From the NCBI GenBank assembly GCA_027596075.1, contig JADGJC010000014.1:62001-126000 (forward strand): a stretch of 64,000 nucleotides of DNA, given 5' to 3'. Below, one piece after another: positions 9,826 to 20,069 of this stretch. Within the stretch, counting starts at the first letter, position 1. Every line of letters begins with the position of its first letter. A program made the translations under genes and the position numbers. Source of the stretch: Rhizophlyctis rosea (Eukaryota > Chytridiomycota > Chytridiomycetes > Rhizophlyctidales > Rhizophlyctidaceae). The notes beneath the pieces were generated by a model, which did no database searches, had not been told where the DNA came from, and saw nothing but the letters and a program-made list of their open reading frames with translations.

Positions 9826-12800
9826 TCACGTAACATTGTACCGGAACACGTTATTCGCAATAATCCCATCAACCCCAAACCCTTCCTGCACCTTCACGTT
9901 CTGCGGATCCTCATTTGCCGACCCGAAAGTCGCCAACATCAACCCGCTTTCTTTTATTGTGCTGATGAGGACTGGTACCTGGACCTAACGTTTGACAATC
10001 GGGGTCAGTATGCTGTGCCCATAGTAGTATAACCTAAGATAAGATCAATACACATCACACATACCAAAGGCGTAGCCTCACAAATAACACCCAAAACATT
10101 ACTACTCTTCGCAAAATGTATCGCCTCCTTGATCGAATTACACCTCGCGTCCGCCTCAACCACCCCTCTCGTATTCCTCCCCTCCCCTCCCAACGTCCCA
10201 AACCCACATCGTGACCGGAAGAAAACACCGTAATTGGGCTGCTTCCAGTTGATGGCGGTACATACAGACGGGTTGAAGGAGGAGAAGATAATAGACCGTT
10301 GGTTAGCGTGATCGTACACGTTTTGGAGTACCGTGTCGACTAGGGTGTTGAGGTCGGGGAGTTCGCACAGTTCTAGGGCCGCGCGCTCGGTCGCGGTGGG
10401 GTATTGTAGTACGATGGAGACTCCGACGCCGGCTGGTAGAGACTGTTGCGACAAGGGTGTGAGAAGTGGTTTTCGCAAGAATGTAGGATGCCAAGAATCG
10501 AAAACCTACCGTCAAAACCTCCTCCAAACTATACAACGAACTATACACAATACTCGCCAACTCATCACACGACAACCTCGCCCCCTTCCGAAGCGCCGAC
10601 GCCAACCCCCCATACGGAACCGGCCCCACATCCCCATTCTGCATCCCACCTTCGCGCGCAAAAATGCCCTGCGCCCGCCCAAACGGCACTTGCGAAATAG
10701 CAACACTAAGATCTTGTATTGGCAAAAACCAATCCGGGAACACCGCCGCAACGCCATCCTTCGTCAGTTGCACCACGACTTCCACGTACTCTTCCGCTAA
10801 TGATGACGCGGTGATGAAGGAATGTATACCGGATTCGGTGTGGCCTTTGGATGTGTTCACGACCTGTTGCAAAAAAGATGAGCATGACTGAACCCCGAAA
10901 GAGACATGAGCAATTGCCCCAACCAACCTTATGCGACTTCCAATACGTCTCCACCTTCCCCCCAATCTGCAAACTCGGATGAATAAACGGCTTCACAACC
11001 GCAAACTCAAAGCCCAATTCCCCAACAACCCTCAAATGCGGATCAAACAACGGACAAATGAACGGCTCCCTCAACCCGGCTCCACTCCAACTCTTCTGTA
11101 CCGCCATTTCCAACTGTGATGGCAATGCCACCGCCCGTCCGATGGGTTTCGTCCCGAAGGTTGGGAAGATGTCGAATTGGAGGGAGAATTGGGAGAGGTC
11201 GTCGACTAGGAATGTGTAGACTTCTTGGTCGTCTTGGAGGGGTAGGATGACGCTGTAGGGTACTCCGACTTCGGGTTTGCTGCTTATTAGGAGCTTGAGG
11301 GATGAGAGTTGTCGTGAGCCGAAGAGGCGGATGGGGGAGCTGTCTTTTGAGGAGAGGCTTGAGAAGTTGATTTGTACATAGAACTTTTTGTCGAGGAAGG
11401 CATGCCCGCTGAAAAGGTAGAAAGGCATCAGAATCGCACTCAGGGTCTTCCGAAGGTGAAGGTAAAGTCTCACACATCCAGCACTTACTAAATGCGGAAT
11501 GGAATAATCGGAGGCGGCAGCGACAAATCAGGTATATCATCCATATCAATATCCCCCCCATTATCCTCCGCAACAAACAACCCACTCGGCGCCATCGGCT
11601 TGATCCCCGTATCAACTGCCTTAACCAACTGCATCGACGCCTCCCCACCATTCGGCACCGCCAACAACTTCGCCACACTAATATGCCCCCGGTACAACGC
11701 ATAAGTCCACGGCAACCAATCGCTCTCATCCTTCACCGCAATCTGACACCCCGCATTGATCAACACCCTTGCGCACTCCAAATGCCCCTCAGACGCCGAG
11801 TAGAATATCGGTGTCCAACCATTGAGAGTGTCCTTCGCGTCCACGCCCGCTCCATGGTCGATCAGCAACTGTGAGATTTCGTGATGTCCTTCTCGGGAGG
11901 TGAGATGCAAGGGGAAGAGTCCGTCGGCATTTGCTGTGAGTTTTGCGCCTTTGCTGAGGAGGAGGGTTACGATGTCCTTTTGACCGTGTTGGCATGCGAG
12001 AGAGAGGGGGATGGGAGCGATGGGAGATAGGGATTCTACTGCTGCACCGTTGTCAATGAAGATTTGTGCACATCGGGTGTGTCCGCCAGCTGTTGAGAAG
12101 GAGCAATCAGATCTCGCAACTCATATCCAAACTACGTGCCAAAGTAACATACTGATGGAATAGACCAACGGCGTGCACCCATCGTGATCCAACGCGTCAA
12201 CTGGTGCACCCCTCGAAATCAAGAACAGCGCACATTCCGGTCGTCCAAACATTGCCGCATAATGCAGCGGCTGACGCCCATACACATCCACAGCCTGGAT
12301 ATTAGCACCAAGCCCCGCACACGTCTCCATCACATCCAGCCGTCCCGCCACCGCGCTCTCATGAAGATACGACCGATCATTCACATCGTCCGTGAAATTG
12401 ATGTTCACTTCCTCTGTTGCCAGCAACAGCTTCAAACAATCCAGCGAGCTATCTCCACAGAACCGGAAAAATGCCCGGGACAGTGATTCATCGTCCTCCG
12501 CTGGTACGCCGCTCCCGCCAATAACGCTTTTCCGCCGTTGTAGGAACTCCTTCACCGCTCCAACGTTCTTCACCGCCAATGCCTTTGTCAATTCGGTTTC
12601 TACGTCTTCCACCGCGTCGGAGCGTGATGGGGTTTCAACGGACTTTACGATGTTGCCCGTCCCCTGGTTTTCTAGCTGTGTGTCCAACTCCGCGAAATTT
12701 GACGATGCCTGGTCCTGGAGATCGCTCAAAACTTCGTTGTTGAAACAGGGTTGGATCTCGATTTGACGTGATAGGTATAGTTCTTTCGTGGTCGACTTTG

Positions 12801-13455
12801 CGCGTTTGTCCCATTTCTTCAGGATTTTGCGGAAGCCTGTTGCATTCACTTCGACGAAAATCTAAAAATAAATCGGGTCTCAGTTCGTCGCTGTTGATTA
12901 CATCGGCATCCGTTGTCCGCATACCTGCAATTTCGTCAAGTCATGCTGGAATTGCAAGAAACCCTCCTTCAAATTGGCCAAGGACCCTTGCACATGAGGA
13001 CCCTGGCGATTCTGCAATATTCTCTTTTTGTCGATCAATGTCCGTAATCGTACTTTGAACTCCGCCTCCTTCTGCAGGTAAAAGGCATTGACCTGTGCGA
13101 GAGGGTGAATGAGCACTGACACCCGGCAGGGATTTTGACAGGCTTCACAAACTCACTTTTTCTAGCTCACGTTCGAGGTTGAAGAAGAACGCCGTTTTGA
13201 GCGCCTGGAACTCCTGAGAGGGTTCGTCATTCAGCGTCGTTACACCGGGAGGGTTTACGGCGGCAAGGGTGGTGAAGGTTGGGTGGGATTCGACGGGTTC
13301 AACAGAGTTGATGATCTTCTTTAGTCCTTTGTAATTCATGAACTGGGGACCGGCCCAGTCGACCTGTTGGGCCTGAATATACTTCCCGAACTGTAGGAGG
13401 AACGCGGTGAGCAGTGATCTAGCCGGGCCAAGAGAGCTGGTCCATTTACCTTCAT
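9826..13455 (-). CDS. PHO81: SPX-ankyrin-degenerate GDPD protein, PHO81/NUC-2-like
   Basis: Nine exons: 13455-13450 (only ATG AAG), 13390-13157, 13092-12925, 12861-12153, 12089-11489, 11408-10928, 10863-10510, 10442-10065, 9984-9826; introns 59-80 nt; 1029 residues. The N-terminus MKFGKYIQAQQVDW is a textbook SPX start, and the SPX domain ends near NATGFRKILKKWDK. Ankyrin repeats occupy roughly residues 250-500 (for example DVYGRQPLHYAAMFG, DALDHDGCTPLVYSI). After a beta-rich linker, the C-terminal ~295 residues align in order with a glycerophosphodiester phosphodiesterase barrel (VVNTSKGHTE..., EVVVQLTKDGV). The catalytic HRG and HD histidines are absent. That is the condition of the CDK inhibitor PHO81/NUC-2 rather than the enzyme GDE1. 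Its likely job is phosphate sensing through inositol pyrophosphates and control of the PHO85-type kinase (inference). It is divergent with SNF8 at 14112. Confidence 0.85.
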
Positions 13456-14111
13456 GGTCCTGACAGGAATTGACCGCTCTCAATGGTGAAAGTCAAGGAT
13501 CTCGTTCTGCTGTACTTCCAAGGTAGACTGGTATCGGATATAGGTATGCGTGCGTTTTGTGCACATGCATTCGTCCTTCAAAGATGCAACATATTTTTTC
13601 TGAGAGGTGAATAATAAAAATAGCTGCGTGGAACTTGTGTGAGTGAGGATCGATACGGGCCCGACCTATTGGTAGCACAACCCGCCGTGTCGGACACAAC
13701 ACTAACAAATCGTGTGTGACAGTAAATATTGGTACAGTCTCTCCTCATTTGAGCGTGTGCGACATTCGTACTCCGATAGCGCATGCTCTATTGTGCTTGC
13801 CCATTGGCCAGCCAGGTGCAGCTGGGAAACAGCACCGTGTGGCGCGGTTCATTACGTTAGGCACCCCCGGCACAAGCAAGGCGGGACCTATGTTTATTAC
13901 TTTCACTCATACAAACAGCACCCCGAAGCAATCGCGTACTTTCTCATAACGACCCGTGAGAAACCCTCTCAGTGCTAGCAACCTAGTGTCTGAACACCTT
14001 ATCACATCACATAGAATCTCAAAACAGAACCATACGGCTGCTCATCTCCTTAGTAAAGCTTGAACCCGTCTCCATCTGAAACAATATTGCCCGCGTTCCC
14101 ACTGTTCAATC
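13456..14111. promoter_or_regulatory. Shared upstream region of PHO81-like gene and SNF8
   Basis: The 656 bases between two divergent starts must contain both promoters. No TATA box is obvious close to either ATG. Open frames at 13712-13978 have no family pattern. Nothing more specific can be assigned. Confidence 0.4.
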
Positions 14112-15289
14112 ATGGCGCGAAGAAGAGTGGGAATACACGGTCTGCAGCAGCAGGCTAGGCACCAGGTACGATGTTGTGGCTCGTCTCGCCAAAAAGCCGG
14201 CCGAAATCTCACCAAATTCTGTTGCCCTCTGACAGGAAGAGTTCCAGAAGGCCGGTGAAGCGCTCGCAGCGCAACAATTAGAGCAGGTAGGGATGTTTTG
14301 GGCAACTTATATCTTACAAGCATCGTATATTTTTGTTGCTTGTTCAGCGTAATGAAGCTCAACCTGTTGGTTCCCCTCCACAGCTCAAAAGCCAACTAGA
14401 ACTCTTCCGAACGAACTTAGAAGACTTTGCCCGAAAGTACCGCAAGGACATAAAGCGCGACCCCGAATTCCGCAAACACTTCCAGCGCATGTGCTCCAAC
14501 ATCGGTGTTGATCCTTTAGCATGTACGTGGCAACGCAACGAAGCGCTTCTCATAGTTCCATGCGACTAACCTGAACCAACAAGCCAGCAAACAAAGGCTT
14601 CTGGTCAGAGCTGCTAGGAGTAGGAGACTTCTACTACGAGCTCGGCGTCCAAATCGCGGAAATATGCATGGCGACACGGGAACGGAACGGCGGGCTGATC
14701 GAGCTGTCGGAACTGAAGCGGCATTTGGAGCGTATGAGGGGGAGGAATGCACAGCAGATCAGCGAGTGAGTTGCGGATGGGTAATAGACTACGAAGATGT
14801 ATCTTGAGTATGTTTGTTTACATATCTACACCTCCTACACAGAGACGACATCCTACGAAGCATAAAGAACCTTCGACCGCTCGGAAACGGATTCGATATC
14901 GTAACGATAGGCGATAGAAAGCTGATCCAGTCCGTGCCGCGGGAACTAAATAGAGACTTCTCTGCCGTCTTAGATTTAGCACATGTGGGTATCGCGCTCG
15001 CACTATGACATCATTAATTCGCATCTCACTGATCCATTCTCGTCCTCCAGCATGTAGGATTCGTACGAATATCGGACCTTACATCAAAGCTGGGGTGGGA
15101 CGTCGAACGTGCTTCACATACGCTGGTATGTGTGAATAACAGAGCAATCGTACTTCGGAAAACGGCCCTCCATCTTACCCATCTGATGTTGCTTCGCAGG
15201 ATAACTTGCTGAAGGACGGTATATGCTGGATAGACGCACAAGCTCCTGAACCAGAATACTGGGTTTCGAGTTTCTTTGGTGATGATTAG
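14112..15289 (+). CDS. SNF8: ESCRT-II subunit SNF8/VPS22
   Basis: Seven exons: 14112-14165, 14236-14286, 14384-14522, 14588-14765, 14843-14984, 15051-15125, 15200-15289; 242 residues (human SNF8 has 258). Landmarks match the family in order: [14 protein letters not shown] at the start, [39 protein letters not shown], and [12 protein letters not shown] at the end. The protein is two winged-helix domains preceded by a coiled coil. It forms ESCRT-II with VPS25 and VPS36 on endosomes and sorts ubiquitinated cargo into multivesicular bodies. The exon-3/exon-4 join restores the conserved SNKGFW segment, which supports the splice model. A minisatellite begins about 50 bases after the stop. Confidence 0.93.
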
Positions 15290-15339
15290 AGGCTACTAAT
15301 ACAGTTTTTGTTGTGTGCAGCTTGCAGCTTGTTGTGGTG

Positions 15340-16116
15340 TTTGGGTTGATGATGGCATCGCGGCTGTTGTGGAAGTTGTTGCTGATGAAAACACAGCGGC
15401 CGGTCGTTGTAGTTGTGCTGATGATAATTCAGCCGTTGGTTGATGTGATGCCGATGATCACACAGCACGTCGTTGAAGTTGGTGCTGACGAAACACAGCA
15501 GTGTGTGGAAGTTCTGGTTGCCGAAATCGGTGCCTTTGTTTGAGTCGTCGGGTTGCCGAAATCGGTAGCTTCGTTTGAGTAGTCGGGTTGCCGAGATCGG
15601 TAGCTTCGTTTGAGTTGTCGGTTGCCGAAATCGGTGCCATGCCTGAGGTTCGGTTGCCGAGATCGGTGCCGTTGATGCAGTTTACTTGCCGAGAACGTTT
15701 GAAGTACACTCTACAATCCGTTGCGAGTGGACACTGACTCCTCTATAGGTTTTGTAACTTTGGGGACTCCCCATGTATGGTCGTGGGTGTTTTGTTGAGG
15801 TCTTCCCCGTATCAATGTCGTGTCTCTCGGGTGACTTCCGGTCAAGCGTTCTCGTGACTTCGGGGTCTTCCCCGTCAACCGTTCTCCTGACATTGGGGTC
15901 TTCCCCGTCAATCGTCCTACAGACATTGGGGTCTTCCCCGTCAACCGTTCCTCTGACCTTGGGGTCTTCCCCATCAACCGTTCTTGTGACTTTGGGGTCT
16001 TCCCCGTCAACTGTTGTTGTGGCATTGGGGTCTTCCCCGTCAACCGTTCTTGAGGCATTGGGGTCTTCCCCGTCAACCCTTGTTCTTGTGACATTGGGGT
16101 CTTCCCCGTCACTCAT
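15340..16116. repeat. Compound ~33-bp minisatellite, three diverged families
   Basis: Three contiguous tandem arrays share a period of about 33 bp. Array A (about 15340-15516) has roughly five degenerate units with GCTGATGA...ACACAGC cores. Array B (15517-15700) has six units beginning GTTGCCGA at 15517, 15552, 15587, 15621, 15653 and 15685 (32-35 bp apart). Array C (about 15750-16116) has a GGGGTCTTCCCC core at 15862, 15895, 15928, 15961, 15994, 16027, 16060 and 16096 (33 bp, last step 36), with weaker upstream units near 15762, 15797 and 15829. Because 33 is a multiple of three, array C stays open for long stretches in several frames. On the minus strand one frame reads as 11-residue units like VDGEDPNVTRT, another as LTGKTPMSQER. 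I regard this as a minisatellite, not a proven gene. Confidence 0.9.
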
Positions 16117-16511
16117 CGTTGCCGGATCGAGAAGCGTTATCATGGGCACGCTGTTGGGAGTACGGTTGGGCGACGCCCACACAGTCTGCCAGCAGTACAA
16201 TATACCGGAAACTTAACAGTCCCATTGAGTTAAGCTTCCCGATGCCACAGTAGATCCCACCCAATCGACAACGGCTCCCCACATATACATTCATGATCAA
16301 CAGCAAAACAAAAATTGCTAATTTATTGCACAGCAAAAAAAATCTTTCACAACAGCATCTGGATAATACATGAGGCGTACGCTAGCAGAATATTTACACA
16401 AACTTTCCGTCCTCCAGCAAAAACGCAATGCGCGAGCAGACTTCTCTTTTCCGTTTCGACGCAAGCAGGGTCATATCATTTTGATGATATGGTTCGTTTG
16501 TTCTCCCGTGT

Positions 16512-17211
16512 TCATCCAAAGACGTTCTCGGTTTGGTAGGTGACGTACCTGGAGAGTGATCACAATCAGCTTCTTCCGCCGTGAAACAGAACGTCGAAAC
16601 TGAAGTATCCCGCAAAAGACACCTACAAGAACCCATCCTCATTCTTGTGCTCCTGGTACACCTGATTGAGCTGCGCCGACGAGGGAGGCATGCGGTTGCT
16701 GACGATCAGGAAGAGGGCATGCTCCGGGGCGAGCTTTAGGCGTTTGCGGATGACGTATTGGAATTGGGCAACGGTGATTTCGCCGGGGCAGAGGAACTTT
16801 TTCTTGTCCATTTCTGGGAGGGTGTTCTTGGCGCTGTTGCTTCGTTCCACGATGCTGGTGGTGAGGAGAGGGTGGTTAGCGGTTATGTTTGAAGAAGGTT
16901 ATGTGGAAGGAAGGTAGAAGCATACATGGGGATGCCTGTTATGAATGAGTAAGGTAAGCATATGAGATATTTTGTTGGTAAACACCAACGCTGTCAAGGC
17001 TGGCTACTTACGATCGGGATAACTGGCAAGGATGCGTTTGGCTTCGGCCTGACGTTTGTCTGCATTCATTGAACATCCACTTCATTAGCATAAGTTCGTT
17101 CTCTGCTTCGTCAGGCAACCCTGACACCCGCTTCGACTACCCACCAAACTCGTGTTCCGACCGGAAGCCAGTTTCGTCGATAGGTTGGTACCGTTTCCAA
17201 AGCAGGGCCAT
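16512..17211 (-). CDS. ATG8: ATG8/LC3-like ubiquitin-fold protein
   Basis: Five exons: 17211-17145, 17059-17012, 16935-16926 (10 nt), 16854-16627, 16548-16512; introns 85, 76, 71, 78 nt; 129 residues. Joined, the protein reads through the ATG8 hallmarks: EHEFDKRQAEAKRI, YPDRIPIIVERS, DKKKFLCP, QFQYVIRKRLKL, EDGFLYVTY and a final ENVFG. ATG8 proteins are conjugated to phosphatidylethanolamine and build the autophagosome membrane. The protein stops exactly at the conserved glycine, so ATG4 trimming would not be needed. The N-terminus (MALLWKRYQPIDETG) is longer than in typical ATG8, the residues between the RIP motif and the KKKF strand are slightly expanded, and VSNRMPPSSAQ replaces the common loop. 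It may be a second, divergent ATG8 paralogue. The start is the least certain part: the frame is open upstream to 17346. Confidence 0.85.
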
Positions 17212-17880
17212 TGCGGACTTGAGATGAGGGTTTTGGCTTTCTGGTTTTCGGAGGTGCTGGCGTTTGAGTGTGCTGCACAGGTTTCGCAAGTGCAATGAGC
17301 TTGATGAGGACGGTGAGAGATGTGTGATGACAATGCAGCAGACCAAAGGGTGAGGCTAAAAGTAACACGTCTCCCCCCTGTCCGACTTGCTGACTTGGCC
17401 TCTTGGAATGGTGAGAAGCATGTGGCACAGTCAGCTGACACCCGCACCGCCTCCGATAATCCGGACCCCTACCAGTTTATGTCATTGATTCGACTGTGCC
17501 ATCCTGGCAAATCTGATAAAAGCGAAGTCCCTGATCGCCCCCTCTGAATTTTCTTCACCCCGCTCTCACCATTTCGACAACACCATTTCTCGACCTTCAT
17601 CGTTTTCATCCAAGTTTTCATCAATCCATCCATCCACGACATCCATCCATCCACCATATCGACGACACACCACCACCACCATACCATATTCGTCTGCCGG
17701 CTTGCAAAACTCTCTTTTCACGATTCTGGTTCGAAATGCCGCATCTGCGACCTTCCGATAAGTACTTTTAAGGTTTCCAGACGGTACAAGTTGAACTCTA
17801 GTTGCTCGTCTAGGCCATCGTGTCTGTGTGGCAGCAAATCAGGTAGCCCTTTGCTTGTTGTTTTTATATTATCATATTAC
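17212..17880. other. Intergenic, upstream of ATG8-like gene
   Basis: The stretch contains a simple-sequence run of CATC/CACC repeats (about 17590-17690). There is no gene I can support apart from the possible upstream extension of the ATG8-like frame to 17346. Confidence 0.45.
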
Positions 17881-18162
17881 TTACATGGGGGACGACCGGA
17901 GTGCACTGGGTGTGGAACTGCGGGAAACAGACGGTTGGCATACAATTCCTAAAGTGTTCCTTTTGTGACGCGGGGCCTCTTCGGAGCTCCAGGAGTATGC
18001 CGGTCATTCGCTGATGGTCTACAAGTTTCGGATCATTTTTGACGCCTTTTCCAAAGTACCGTCGGGGAAGCACTCTGCTGTGTACAGGTCGTCTTTTTCC
18101 CTTAGCTCCAGATCATTTAGCGCGCTTTCAAGACCTTGCCGTGCAAGTGGTCGTGTTTCCAT
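17881..18162 (-). CDS. Putative small gene, 72 residues
   Basis: Two exons, 18162-18023 and 17959-17881, with a 63-nt GT-AG intron that closes the frame. The model begins METRPLARQGLESAL and has a charged helical stretch (LNDLELREKDD), followed by DLYTAECFPDGTLEK and a Ser-rich tail ending in SSPM. The reading frame is interrupted by a TAG immediately at the donor, so splicing is required. That, together with the intron size being like its neighbours, is the main support. I do not recognise the family. It could be a genuine small protein, or the last exons of a larger gene whose upstream part I cannot see. Confidence 0.4.
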
Positions 18163-18899
18163 GTATTATAGAAGTGAGGTTTGGTGGGTTTCCCTCACTA
18201 TAATAAATCCCGCACTTGGCTATCAGCCGTGCACCCACAAATACTTATAAAGTGGACTACATCTTTGCAAGCGCCGATGCCATTACATGTAACAATTGCC
18301 GAGCGCATGAGTTTGCCATTGGGTTCATATATGTCCATATTGTCCAGCTCTTGGTTTTGGTTAAAGTTCGGTCTCGAGTTGAGCCGCTGCGATCCGGGAG
18401 CTCGGAACCTTGTACCATAAATGCATCCTGCCAGCTCGAGTCCCATCTCATAGTGTGTTCCCACACATTGTCAACTATGCTGGCACATGTTCCGCACAAC
18501 AATGCGTACAACATGGCGCAGACCAGCCCTGGTGCCTTCTGGGAAACAAATGCCATCCCTCTTTATTCTACGGATGTCGCAAAGTCTGAACTTCTGACTC
18601 CCCAACTCTCTGATGCCCGCAAACCATATCCCTTTATCATACCGCACCTTTCGAGGATATGCCTACTCTCCCAGTTGTTTTTTATGACAGGTGACGTATG
18701 GACTGACTGGTTTTTCAGGTAGTCATGGTGCAAACCCACCTGCCGCACAACCTGTTCTGACACGATTCAGTTCACCAGCAACACGTTGCATCACATAAAA
18801 CACTGCCACATATGCAATTCACGCATTACCGCGCATTTCACATCACCTCCCCCTTATGCGAATTCCGCCCACGGCGCGCGTTACCGAGTCTATAACATT
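18163..18899. other. Unassigned region before the primase relic
   Basis: Overlapping open frames on both strands (168 residues plus, about 99 minus) show no family pattern. No gene is supported. Confidence 0.4.
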
Positions 18900-19520
18900 C
18901 CACCCTCCTTTCGCCTTGCACGCCTCGAAGTATTAAAAACGATCGAAACAGCACGCATCCGACACAAGACGAAAAGAAGATGGAGGAACATGCGAACATA
19001 TGGTTTTCGAAAGGGCTACCTATCGGTCGTCATTCCCAGATAAAGGGGCCCAGCTGAAGGCAAAAGACGCTTTTGACGAGCGGAAGAAGGGTCACATCAG
19101 TCACTACATCCTCCGCCTAGCCCACTGCCGAACAGAGGACTTGACGACAACGGTTGATCAAAGGTTTATGTGTTTTAGGGAGGCGTCTTGTTTGAGGGTT
19201 TCTTCGCGGTTGAAGCGGTACGCAGAGAGGTCTCCAAATTCAAACCTCCCACCGCACCACCTTCGAACAAGTCCTCAACCTAGTTTTCAAACGCACCATT
19301 TATATCACCGGCAGATACACCCGTGTCCCCACAAAGTGCAGCATAACCCTCACCACAAACGTCTAGTGGACGCACCTCAACACGCAAATTCACCTACCCC
19401 GCAGGCACTCCCTCCAAAGGACGAAGACAACCGCCTAACAGCCGCCACCATCACGAACGTCTTGCGGGCTGGGCATAGTTCTTGAAAGGCTGCTTTGCCC
19501 GCCTCGCTCATGAAGTTTAC
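18900..19520 (+). pseudogene. Relic of DNA primase large subunit (PRI2)
   Basis: Fragments collinear with the eukaryotic primase large subunit appear in changing frames. At 18900-18980 the reading RLARLEVLKTIETARIR matches the N-terminal helix region. At 19039-19143, in another frame, HISHYILRLAHCRTEDL matches the strongly conserved SHFILRLAYC.SEDL segment. At 19262-19366, in the third frame, FEQVLNLVFKRTIYI is followed by VPTKC and then a TAG. At about 19420-19470, back in the second frame, DEDNRLT matches the segment after the conserved Arg-rich helix. The iron-sulphur C-terminal domain is missing, and the frame changes do not coincide with GT-AG introns. This is therefore a decayed, truncated copy; a functional PRI2 is expected elsewhere in the genome. 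Confidence 0.7.
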
Positions 19521-20069
19521 CTCAACTACATCAGACCTGCCTGTACATAAGAAGTTGCCTTTTTATCGCTAGAATATTACGATGACAACTATGATGCTGG
19601 AGCCAATCGGGATTGGATGATGCTGGAGGTTTCGTACAGCGGAGTGTTGAAGTCTCGCAGTTTTCGCTTTTGATGGCTGATGATTCATGATCCCATCGAG
19701 CGATGCGGCTCACCATACCATCATTTGAGCCTTTGCTGATTTTCCGTTACACTGGCGGCATTTCTTTTCGATTGCAGCACCCGGAGGTCCTCCAAAGTCT
19801 AAAAGTAATGGTGCAACCGGCAAATGGTGTCAAAAGCGTTATCAGCAATCATTGGACATATTGTTGTGAGCTATTGCGACATCATATGTGTGGAGTTCAA
19901 TACGAATTTAGCTTGGATGGCATTTTCCGAGGATCCTTGGTTACGCATTGTGCAGGTGATCCTTTTCCTTCCCAATCTTCTCAGCCAAACTTTTTCACAC
20001 GTCAAACTTTTCAACAGTGTACTTTAAAGTAATATAGTAACCTTTGTATAACGTCCTTCTCTTGAACAT
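19521..20069. other. Unassigned region between two relics
   Basis: A 109-residue plus-strand frame (19703-20032) has no family pattern I know. It may be more decayed sequence. Nothing else is supported. Confidence 0.4.

Noticed and set aside
15682..16200. 172-residue minus-strand repeat protein (VDGEDPNVTRT units)
   Set aside because: The frame is open only because the minisatellite period is a multiple of three; other frames over the same bases are also open and the ends show no coding character.
18216..18722. 168-residue plus-strand open frame
   Set aside because: No recognisable domain and a competing minus-strand frame of similar length; no splice-compatible neighbours.
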